Assembly (NCBI RefSeq): GCF_002242805.1
Contig: NZ_MCGQ01000017.1
Location: forward strand, 124,001 to 188,000
Origin: Streptomyces diastatochromogenes
GTDB taxonomy: Bacteria > Actinomycetota > Actinomycetes > Streptomycetales > Streptomycetaceae
Direction: 5' to 3'
DNA length: 64,000 nt
A program made the translations under genes and the position numbers. Positions within the stretch are counted from its first letter, which is position 1. Each line of letters starts with the position of its first letter. The notes beneath the pieces were generated by a model, which was not told the DNA's origin, searched no databases, and saw nothing but the letters and a program-made list of their open reading frames with translations. This document shows positions 17,676 through 25,235 of this stretch, piece by piece.

Positions 17676-17947
17676 TGAACTCGCCGCGGTCGGAGCGCGC
17701 AGGAATCACGGTGCAGCGAACCGGGAAATCGTGTGGATCTTGGTCGAAAACCGTGGACAACTCAGCGGTTGTGAATATCGCCGTCACCCATACCGGTGAC
17801 CCCTGTACTGGCCCCTGTGCGACTTCCACAGAGCAGCGCTGCGATTACCGTGAGTAACGAAACGCGGGCATGACCAAGGGGCGGCCCATGCCGCCCGCTA
17901 CCGGTCCCGCGACCGTTGAAGAAAGAAGAAAACCCGCCCGGACATGC

Positions 17948-17982
17948 GACGACCCCCACCGGGGGGGAGAGTGGGGGTCGTC
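17948..17982. terminator. strong hairpin in the intergenic region
   Basis: A perfect 12-bp stem (GACGACCCCCAC and its complement) around an 11-base G-rich loop, 136 bases upstream of the HAD gene. It could end a leader transcript or insulate the HAD gene. Confidence 0.5.
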
Positions 17983-18117
17983 TCCACGGCCGACTCGGGG
18001 GGGGAGGAGCCGGACCGGGTTAGCACGGTCGCGAACGATCCGTGACTTCCATGGTGTACCCGAGAGCCCTCTCAGGCAAACCCACGCGTCCCACCTTACG
18101 CCGAATGGTGGGCGCCT

Positions 18118-18951
18118 ATGCTCAGGGGCGTGGAAAACCACTCCTTGCCCCGCGCAGCAGCCTTCTTTGACCTGGACAAGACGGTCATTGCGAAGTCGAG
18201 CGCGCTCACCTTCAGCAAGTCGTTCTACCAGGGCGGTCTGATCAACCGCAGGGCCGCACTGCGTACCGCATACGCCCAGTTCGTCTTCCTGGTCGGCGGC
18301 CTCGACCACGACCAGATGGAGCGCATGCGCGAGTACCTGTCCGCACTGTGCCGCGGCTGGAACGTCCAGCAGGTGAAGGAGATCGTCGCCGAGACGCTGC
18401 ACGACCTGATCGACCCGATCATCTACGACGAGGCCGCCTCCCTCATCGAGGAGCACCACACGGCCGGCCGCGACGTCGTGATCGTGTCCACCTCGGGCGC
18501 CGAGGTGGTCGAGCCGATCGGCGAGCTGCTCGGCGCCGACCGGGTGGTGGCCACGCGCATGGTGGTCGGGGAGGACGGCTGCTTCACCGGGGAGGTGGAG
18601 TACTACGCCTACGGCCCGACCAAGGCCGAGGCGATCAGGGAGCTGGCCGCGTCCGAGGGCTACGACCTCGACCGCTGCTACGCCTACAGCGACTCCGTGA
18701 CCGATCTGCCGATGCTCCGGGCGGTCGGGCACGCGCACGCCGTGAACCCGGACCGCGCACTGCGCCGCGAGGCCCTCGCGCGCGGATGGCCGGTCCTGGA
18801 GTTCCGCCGGCCGGTCCGGCTCAAGCAGCGGCTCCCCACACTCTCCGTACCGCCGCGTCCGGCCCTGGTCGCGGCGGCGGCCATAGGAGCGGCGGCCGCG
18901 ACCGCCGGCCTCGTCTGGTACGCCAGCCGACGCCGTGGCATCGCCTCGTAA
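18118..18951 (+). CDS. HAD-superfamily IB (SerB-like) phosphatase with C-terminal membrane anchor
   Basis: 277 residues. HAD motif I is FFDLDKTVI, motif II lies in VIVSTSGAEVVEP, motif III lysine in GPTKAEAI, and motif IV is YSDSVTDLPML. It belongs to the HAD-IB group with phosphoserine phosphatases, but the substrate is unknown. Residues about 250-270 (ALVAAAAIGAAAATAGLVWYA) form one membrane helix followed by Arg residues, so the catalytic domain is held at the membrane. The start is ATG 18118; a GTG at 18130 is an alternative. The same gene is divergent from the Tad/Ssd cluster in mycobacteria (Rv3661). Confidence 0.87.
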   Translation: MLRGVENHSLPRAAAFFDLDKTVIAKSSALTFSKSFYQGGLINRRAALRTAYAQFVFLVGGLDHDQMERMREYLSALCRGWNVQQVKEIVAETLHDLIDPIIYDEAASLIEEHHTAGRDVVIVSTSGAEVVEPIGELLGADRVVATRMVVGEDGCFTGEVEYYAYGPTKAEAIRELAASEGYDLDRCYAYSDSVTDLPMLRAVGHAHAVNPDRALRREALARGWPVLEFRRPVRLKQRLPTLSVPPRPALVAAAAIGAAAATAGLVWYASRRRGIAS

Positions 18952-19279
18952 CCCATTTGCCCTGTTTGATACTGAAAGTAAAGAAGTGCAAGCGAGGGTT
19001 CCGCTCACTCCCGGCTTGCAGTAGAAAGGATTCAGGCCCGCGAGACCAAAGGCCATCCGAGAGGATGCCCTGACGCTACGCACATGGCCCCACGGACCCC
19101 TGCATGAACACTGGGCACCCACGCGACGTCGACCCGTCGATTACGGGCCAGCCGCACCAGGTGACGGGCAAAGTTCCCGACCTGATGGGCAACATATCGA
19201 GGACGCCTGGTAACCGGGTGAACATGCCAGCGGCGGTACGAGTTCTCGTACCGCCGCAACCCGTGTCCGGGGAGTTCTC
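18952..19279. other. convergent intergenic region
   Basis: 328 bases between the converging HAD and Fic-like genes. Apart from the hairpin at 19230-19257 I see nothing; the minus-strand open frame at 19032-19259 is Arg-rich and lacks a ribosome-binding site. Confidence 0.45.
19230..19257. terminator. bidirectional hairpin terminator
   Basis: A 13-bp perfect inverted repeat (GCGGCGGTACGAG and its complement) with a TT loop, midway between convergent genes. Confidence 0.75.
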
Positions 19280-20122
19280 TCAGGCCGCCCCGCGCTGCAG
19301 CGCCTCACACACCGCGGTGGACTCGCGTACGCCCAGTTCGACCGCCCGGCCGCAGTGGGCGATCCAGGCCGCCAGGCCCTCGGGGGTGCCGGAGACGTAC
19401 CCGTCCAGCGCGGCGAGGTAGGCGGCGCGGCCCAGTTCGGCGTGGCCCACCTCGGCCGGGCAGATCGCCTTCGGGTCGAGACCGCTGCCGATCAGGACGA
19501 TCCGCTCGGCCGCGCGCGCGACCAGGCCGTTGTGCGAGGTGAAGGGCCGCAGCGCGAGCAGTTCGCCGTGCACCACGGCAGCCGTCACCAGCGCGGGAGC
19601 GGAGGTCCCCGCGACGATCAGGTCCGCCAGGCCCTCCAGCCGGCCGGACACCTCGTGGGCGTCCGGCAGCGGCAGCTCGATCAGCGGCTCGTCGACCGGC
19701 TCGCCCGCCTGGCGCGGCCGGCCGACCTCGTCACCCTTGTCCGCGGCGGCCACCAGATGCAGCCGGGCCAGCACCCTGAGGGGTGTCTGCCGCCAGATGG
19801 ACAGCAGCTGCCCCGCCTCGGCCGTCAGCCGCAGCGCCGCGCCCATGACGTGCGCCTCGGCGTCGACGCTGAAGTCGGTGCGCCGCCGCACCTCCTCAAG
19901 GGCCCAGTCGGCGCCGGACAGCGCCGCCGAACCGCGGGCGCCGCGCAGCGCGGCCTCGGAGGTGATCTCGTTGCTGCGGCGCCGCATGACCCGGTGCCCG
20001 TAGACCCGGTCCACGGCCTTGCGCACGGATTCCACGGACTCGGCCACACCGGGCAGCGAGCCCAGGGCCACGAGCGGATCGGCGGTCGCGCCTGTCGTAC
20101 TCATGAGTACGACATTACGCAC
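19280..20122 (-). CDS. Fic-like protein with degenerate active-site motif
   Basis: 280 residues, mostly helical. Near residue 200 the sequence HGELLALRPFTSHNGLVARAAE aligns by eye with the Fic signature HPFxxGNGRxxR, but the catalytic His is Arg, the acidic residue is missing and Gly-Asn-Gly-Arg reads His-Asn-Gly-Leu. AMPylation activity is therefore unlikely, and the protein may be a structural or binding relic. The GTG at 20122 follows GGGAGAGGT; an ATG at 20104 (MSTTGATAD) is an alternative. It is divergent from the MinD-like ATPase gene with about 80 bases between them. Fold assignment is moderate. Confidence 0.68.
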   Translation of the reverse strand: MRNVVLMSTTGATADPLVALGSLPGVAESVESVRKAVDRVYGHRVMRRRSNEITSEAALRGARGSAALSGADWALEEVRRRTDFSVDAEAHVMGAALRLTAEAGQLLSIWRQTPLRVLARLHLVAAADKGDEVGRPRQAGEPVDEPLIELPLPDAHEVSGRLEGLADLIVAGTSAPALVTAAVVHGELLALRPFTSHNGLVARAAERIVLIGSGLDPKAICPAEVGHAELGRAAYLAALDGYVSGTPEGLAAWIAHCGRAVELGVRESTAVCEALQRGAA

Positions 20123-20204
20123 ACCTCTCCCTCACCCCACGAAGGAGTGGTCTTCTTCACTCCGACTGACACATACAGCTATCAGCTGACTACCCTTGGT
20201 GAAC

Positions 20205-21185
20205 ATGAAAATTGCTTTCGTCGGGAAGGGCGGCAGCGGCAAGACCACGCTCTCCTCCCTCTTCATCCGCCATCTGGTGGCCTCCGGCGCCCCGGTGGTC
20301 GCCATCGACGCGGACATCAACCAGCACCTCGGCCCCGCGCTCGGCCTGGAGGAGGCGGAGGCGGCCGCCCTGCCCGCCATGGGCGAACGACTGTCCCTGA
20401 TCAAGGACCACCTGCGCGGCTCCAACCCGCGCATCTCCTCCGCCGCGACCATGATCAAGACGACCCCGCCCGGCGAGGGCTCGCGGCTCGTCCGGGTGCG
20501 GGAGCCCAACCCGGTGTACGACGCCTGCGCGCGCCCGGTGGAACTCGACGGCGGCGCCGCCCGTTTGATGGTCACGGGCCCCTTCACGGACGCCGACCTG
20601 GGGGTCGCCTGCTACCACTCCAAGACGGGAGCGGTGGAGCTGTTCCTGAACCACCTCGTCGACGGCCCCGACGAGTACGTCGTGGTCGACATGACGGCGG
20701 GTTCGGACTCCTTCGCCTCCGGCATGTTCACCCGCTTCGACATGACGTTCCTCGTCGCCGAGCCGACCCGGAAGGGGGTCTCCGTCTACCGCCAGTACAA
20801 GGAGTACGCCCGCGACTTCGGCGTCGCCCTGAAGGTCGTGGGCAACAAGATCCAGGCACCGGACGACATCGACTTCCTGCGCGCGGAGGTCGGGGACGAC
20901 CTGCTCGTGACGGTCGGGCACTCCGACTGGGTGCGCGCCATGGAGAAGGGCCGTCCGCCCCGGTTCGACCTCCTGGAGGAGGGCAACTCCCGTGCCCTGC
21001 ACACCCTCCGGGCCGCCGCCGACGCCACGCACGAGCTGCGCGACTGGGAGCGCTACACACGCCAGATGGTGCACTTCCACCTGAAGAACGCCGAGGCGTG
21101 GGGCAACGAGCGCACCGGGGTCGACCTGGCGGCGCAGGTCGACCCCGGGTTCATGCTCGGCGAGAGTGTGGCAACTCCCGCCTGA
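20205..21185 (+). CDS. MinD/CooC-like P-loop ATPase
   Basis: 326 residues. It begins directly with the deviant Walker A, IAFVGKGGSGKTTLSSLF, then VVAIDADINQHLGPALG (CooC/MinD switch), and VVVDMTAGSDSFASG as the Walker B-like strand. CooC-type proteins insert metals into enzymes and MinD relatives act on membranes; the partner here is unknown. I take the ATG at 20205; GTG 20199 and TTG 20196 are in frame and no clear Shine-Dalgarno separates them. Its stop lies 3 bases from that of the convergent lipoprotein gene. Confidence 0.85.
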   Translation: MKIAFVGKGGSGKTTLSSLFIRHLVASGAPVVAIDADINQHLGPALGLEEAEAAALPAMGERLSLIKDHLRGSNPRISSAATMIKTTPPGEGSRLVRVREPNPVYDACARPVELDGGAARLMVTGPFTDADLGVACYHSKTGAVELFLNHLVDGPDEYVVVDMTAGSDSFASGMFTRFDMTFLVAEPTRKGVSVYRQYKEYARDFGVALKVVGNKIQAPDDIDFLRAEVGDDLLVTVGHSDWVRAMEKGRPPRFDLLEEGNSRALHTLRAAADATHELRDWERYTRQMVHFHLKNAEAWGNERTGVDLAAQVDPGFMLGESVATPA

Positions 21186-21188
21186 CGT

Positions 21189-22451
21189 CTACTGCTTGAC
21201 CGCCGGCGCCCCGGGGACTCCCTTCGGCGCCGGAGCCGGGTGGCTGGAGAGGAAGGACGCCCAGCCCTGCCGTGGCGCCTCGCCCACCTCCAGGGTGCGC
21301 AGCTTCGCCAGCGTCTGCGGATCCTGGGCGTCCAGCCAGTCGACGAGCTGGTGGAAGGAGACACAGCGCACCTCGGACTTGTTGCACACCTCCTTCACCA
21401 CCTCGTCGACGGCCCGCATGTAGGTGCCGCCGTTCCAGGACTCGAAGTGGTTGCCGATGATCAGGGGTGCGCGGTTGCCGTCGTAGGCCCGGTAGAAGCC
21501 CTTGAGCAGGCCGTCGCGCATCTGGTCGCCCCAGTAGTCGTACTTGTCGGGGTCGCCCTGGGTCTGTGTGCCGGACTGGTTGACCATGAAGTTGTAGTCC
21601 ATGGTCAGCTGTTCATAGGTGTGCCCGGGGAAGGGGACCAGCTGCATGGACACGTCCCACAGGCCCTCCCTCTTCTTGGGCCAGACCTGGTCGTTGACTC
21701 CGCTGGAGTCGTAGCGGAAGCCCAGTTGGCGGGCCGCCTTCATGAAGTTCTTCTGCCCTTCCAGGCAGGGGGTGCGGGCGCCGATCAGCTCCTTGTCGTA
21801 GTCGAAGGGCAGGGGGGCCGCGTTCTTCATGGCGGTGTTGGTCTTCCAGGTCTTCACGAACTCCTTGGCCTGGGCGATCTCGCTCTTCCACTCCTTCACC
21901 GACCACTCGCCGACCCCACCGTCGGGGCCGCAGAAGTGGCCGTTGAAGTGGGTGCCGATCTCATTGCCCTCCAGCCAGGCCAGCCGCACCTGCTTGAGGG
22001 TGTCGGCGATGCCCTGTTCGTCGTTGAAGCCGATCTCAGAGCTGCCAGGCGAGTGCTGCGGGGGGCGGTAGAGGTCGCGCTTCTCCTCCGGCAGCATGTA
22101 CACGCCGCTGAGGAAGTACGTCATCGTCGCGTGGTTCTCCTTGGCGACCTTGCGGAAGTGCGAGAACAGCTTCTGGCTGTCCTCACCCGCGCCGTCCCAG
22201 GAGAACACCACGAACTGCGGGGGCTTTTCACCGGGCTTCAGCCGCTCGGGGCTGGGCAGGCGCGGTTGCACACCGGTGAACGCGGTGGACCCGTCACCGA
22301 TCAGACGGAGCACGCTGTTGGGCGCCGGCGCTCCCTTTTTCGGGCCGGACGCCCCTTCCTTCGTGCCGCTGGAACTCGCGCAACCGGCGAGCGACGCGGC
22401 ACAGGCCGCGGCGGCCACGGCGCCGGCGGCGATCCTTTGGGTGGCGGCCAT
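21189..22451 (-). CDS. polysaccharide deacetylase-like lipoprotein
   Basis: 420 residues with a lipoprotein signal (AACAASLAGC, Cys about residue 24). The mature domain resembles the NodB fold: VVFSWDGAGED early in the domain, a metal-type EIGTHFNGHF in the middle (His residues that could bind zinc) and a late GNHFESWNGG. The usual NodB aspartate pair is replaced by SWDGAGED, so catalytic status is uncertain. It is exported and membrane-anchored, likely acting on cell-envelope glycans. The ATG at 22451 follows GAAGAAGG. Confidence 0.8.
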   Translation of the reverse strand: MAATQRIAAGAVAAAACAASLAGCASSSGTKEGASGPKKGAPAPNSVLRLIGDGSTAFTGVQPRLPSPERLKPGEKPPQFVVFSWDGAGEDSQKLFSHFRKVAKENHATMTYFLSGVYMLPEEKRDLYRPPQHSPGSSEIGFNDEQGIADTLKQVRLAWLEGNEIGTHFNGHFCGPDGGVGEWSVKEWKSEIAQAKEFVKTWKTNTAMKNAAPLPFDYDKELIGARTPCLEGQKNFMKAARQLGFRYDSSGVNDQVWPKKREGLWDVSMQLVPFPGHTYEQLTMDYNFMVNQSGTQTQGDPDKYDYWGDQMRDGLLKGFYRAYDGNRAPLIIGNHFESWNGGTYMRAVDEVVKEVCNKSEVRCVSFHQLVDWLDAQDPQTLAKLRTLEVGEAPRQGWASFLSSHPAPAPKGVPGAPAVKQ

Positions 22452-22784
22452 ATTCCGCCCACCTTCTTCCTTCTCTCAGCCCCACGCTGACGAGGGCGTT
22501 TTGTGGTGATCTGCCGAGTTGCACCGGCAGCGCCGCCAAGGTCGCACGGGGCCGAGAAGGAATTAGTACGACAAGCCGATGAAATGATCGCTTCACCCAT
22601 CGGAGTGACCTGATGCGCCATTTGCCCCGAAAAGCTATGTATGACCTTTACGTTGCATTACGGTTCATTTACTAAGCGTTGATTTCATCCCGCCGCTGCA
22701 CGCCGTGACCCCACGGCCGCGATCGAGCCCCAACCCGTGGGGAACCCCCAGTCCGCGACCGCGCCGCCCGGAGGAGACGGGACC
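22452..22784. other. divergent promoter region
   Basis: 333 bases between the divergent deacetylase-like and SulP genes. It is AT-richer near 22620-22690 (TATGTATGACC, TTACTAAGCG), as expected for promoters. No gene is seen. Confidence 0.45.
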
Positions 22785-25118
22785 ATGTCAGCCTGCGCAC
22801 CCCCTCGCACCCAGCACCCCCACCCGCCCCACAGCCCCCCACAAGCCCCGCGCCGCCGCTTCCTCGTAGCGGGCGCCGATCTGTCCGCATCCGTCGCGGT
22901 CTTCCTGATCGCTCTGCCCCTGTCCCTCGGCATCGCCCTCGCCACCGGCGCCCCGCTCCAGGCCGGCCTGGTCGCCGCCGCCGTCGGCGGACTCGTCGCC
23001 GGCCGGCTCGGCGGCAGCCCGCTGCAGGTCAGCGGCCCCGCCGCCGGCCTCACGGTGGTCACCGCCGACCTGATCCACCGCTACGGATGGCAGGCGACCT
23101 GCGGCATCACCGTCCTCGCCGGACTCGCCCAACTGGGCCTCGGCTGCCTGCGTGTGGCCCGCGGTGCGCTCGCCGTCAGCCCCGCCGTGGTGCACGGCAT
23201 GCTCGCCGGCATCGGCGTCACCATCGCCGTGGCCCAGCTGCACATCGTCCTCGGCGGCAGTCCCGACAGTTCCGTCCTCGCCAACCTGCTTGCCCTGCCA
23301 GCCCAGTTGGCCGACCTGCACCCGGCCGCGGTGACGATGAGCGCGCTGACCCTGACCCTGCTGCTGGCCTGGCCGCGCACCCCCGGCCGCCTCGGCCGCC
23401 TGCTGCGCAGGGTCCCGGCCGCCCTGGTCGCCGTCGCCGGGGCCACTGCCACCGCCGCGCTGACCGGGCTGGCCCTGCCCCGGGTCGACCTGCCGTCCTG
23501 GAGCAGCCACGCCTTGGCCGGGCTGCCCGAGGGCCCGGTGCTCGGCATCGCCGCCGCCGTGCTCACCACCACCCTGGTGTGCAGCGTGCAATCGCTGCTC
23601 GGCGCGGTCGCCGTGGACAAGCTGGTCGCCGCCCGGACCGGGCCCCAGGCCCATGTCGGGCGCTCGGACCTCGACCGTGAGCTGCTCGGCCAGGGCGCCG
23701 CCAACATCGTCTCCGGGGCGCTCGGCGGACTGCCGGTCGCGGGGGTGGCCGTGCGGAGTTCGGCGAATGTGAATTCAGGTGCCGTGAGCCGGAACTCCAC
23801 GATGCTGCACGGCGTTTTCGTAGTAGTCGCCGCGCTGCTGATGGTCCCGCTCCTGGAGCAGATCCCGCTCGCCTCGCTCGCCGCCCTGGTGATGGCCGTC
23901 GGCATCCGGATGGTGTCCCTGCACCACATCCGCACGGTGACCCGCCACCGCGAAGTGCTGGTGTACGCCGCCACCACACTCGGCGTGGTGTTCCTCGGTG
24001 TCCTGGAGGGCGTGGCCCTCGGGGTCGCCGTGGCGGTCGCCCTCGCCCTGCACCGCCTCGCCCGCACCCGTATCACGCATGAGGAGAAGGAAGGAGTCCA
24101 TCACGTACAAGTACGAGGCCAGCTGACGTTCCTCGCGGTGCCCCGGCTCAGCAGAGCCCTGCATCTCGTACCCCAAGGCGCCCACGCCGTCGTGGAGTTG
24201 GACGGGTCGTTCATGGACCACGCGGCGTACGAGTCACTGCAGGACTGGCAGAGCGCCCACACCGCGCGGGGCGGTTCCGCCGAGCTGGCCGGCCGGCGCA
24301 GCGGAGTCCGGACCGCCGACCCGGCCCCGCCCGCGGTGTGCCAGTGCCGGCCCTGGACGCCCTGGCGCAACCACCAGGCCTGCTTCGCCGGGACCCCGTC
24401 GGCCCCCGCCGCCCCGGCATCCCATGAACTGGCCCGTGGCATCAGCTCGTTCCAGCGCAACACCGCCCCGCTGGTACGGGCGGAGCTGGCACGGCTGGCA
24501 CGGGAGGGGCAGCGGCCCGCGCAGCTCTTCCTCACCTGTGCCGACTCCCGGCTCGTCACGTCGATGATCACCTCCAGTGGTCCCGGTGACCTGTTCGTCG
24601 TCCGCAACGTCGGAAACCTGGTGCCGCCGCCGGGCGAGGAGCACGGGGACGACTCGGTGGCAGCCGCGATCGAGTACGCGGTGGAGGTGCTCGGGGTCCG
24701 GTCCATCACGGTGTGCGGGCACTCCGGGTGCGGGGCGATGCAGGCGCTGCTGACCGCCGAGCCCGGGGAGCCGGAGACCCCGCTGAAGCGGTGGCTGAGC
24801 CACGGGCTGCCGAGCCTGGCCCGGATGGCCGGCGACCGCCGCGCCCGGCCCCGGCTGGCCCGGCGGGCGCCCGCCGACGCGGTGGAGCAGCTGTGCCTGA
24901 CCAACGTGGTCCAGCAGCTGGAGCACCTGCGGGCACACGACTCGGTCGCGCGGGCCCTGGCGGCCGGGGCGCTGGAGCTGCACGGGATGTACTTCCACGT
25001 GGGCGAGGCGCAGGCGTATCTGCTCGGCGGGACCGGGGACGGCCAGGTGTTCCAGGACGTGAGGGAGGACGGGAGAGGGGACGGACGAGCAGTGGAGGAG
25101 GTGCGCAGTCCGGTGTGA
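22785..25118 (+). CDS. SulP-family transporter fused to beta-carbonic anhydrase
   Basis: 777 residues. About residues 20-450 form a SulP anion transporter with roughly ten to twelve hydrophobic segments (GADLSASVAVFLIALPLSLG; QVSGPAAG). A short STAS domain follows (HHVQVRGQLTFLAVPRL, about 450-525). The C-terminal part is a beta-carbonic anhydrase with Cys585-Asp587-Arg589 in CADSR and His646 and Cys649 in HSGCGAM, the complete zinc site and Asp-Arg dyad. The fusion should couple bicarbonate or another anion to CO2 hydration at the membrane. ATG 22785 is preceded by GGAGGAGACGG. Such fusions are known in actinobacteria. Confidence 0.93.
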   Translation: MSACAPPRTQHPHPPHSPPQAPRRRFLVAGADLSASVAVFLIALPLSLGIALATGAPLQAGLVAAAVGGLVAGRLGGSPLQVSGPAAGLTVVTADLIHRYGWQATCGITVLAGLAQLGLGCLRVARGALAVSPAVVHGMLAGIGVTIAVAQLHIVLGGSPDSSVLANLLALPAQLADLHPAAVTMSALTLTLLLAWPRTPGRLGRLLRRVPAALVAVAGATATAALTGLALPRVDLPSWSSHALAGLPEGPVLGIAAAVLTTTLVCSVQSLLGAVAVDKLVAARTGPQAHVGRSDLDRELLGQGAANIVSGALGGLPVAGVAVRSSANVNSGAVSRNSTMLHGVFVVVAALLMVPLLEQIPLASLAALVMAVGIRMVSLHHIRTVTRHREVLVYAATTLGVVFLGVLEGVALGVAVAVALALHRLARTRITHEEKEGVHHVQVRGQLTFLAVPRLSRALHLVPQGAHAVVELDGSFMDHAAYESLQDWQSAHTARGGSAELAGRRSGVRTADPAPPAVCQCRPWTPWRNHQACFAGTPSAPAAPASHELARGISSFQRNTAPLVRAELARLAREGQRPAQLFLTCADSRLVTSMITSSGPGDLFVVRNVGNLVPPPGEEHGDDSVAAAIEYAVEVLGVRSITVCGHSGCGAMQALLTAEPGEPETPLKRWLSHGLPSLARMAGDRRARPRLARRAPADAVEQLCLTNVVQQLEHLRAHDSVARALAAGALELHGMYFHVGEAQAYLLGGTGDGQVFQDVREDGRGDGRAVEEVRSPV

Positions 25119-25134
25119 GCGGCCACTCATCAGA

Positions 25135-25150
25135 CAGGTCTAAACCAATT
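25135..25150. promoter_or_regulatory. candidate DasR operator (dre) upstream of acsA
   Basis: ACAGGTCTAAACCAAT matches the DasR-type consensus ACTGGTCTAGACCACT at 13 of 16 positions, 86 bases before the acsA start. It lies inside the spacer of an 11-bp inverted repeat (CTCATCAGACA at 25127 and its complement at 25182). Confidence 0.45.
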
Positions 25151-25235
25151 TTGCCGTCGACCCTTGTCATCGGCCCCCCGTGTCTGATGAGCTGTGGCCT
25201 GGGACACAACGGACACCCTGGGAAAGGGAGATGTC

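Larger units (their letters stand above)
17536..18117. other. divergent regulatory region of the Tad-like operon and HAD gene
   Basis: 582 bases without a convincing gene. It holds repeated GAACCGGCC elements (17602-17675), an interrupted palindrome GTCACC-N6-GGTGAC (17783-17800), and a strong hairpin (17948-17982). Promoters for both the minus-strand Tad-like operon and the plus-strand HAD gene must lie here. Confidence 0.55.
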
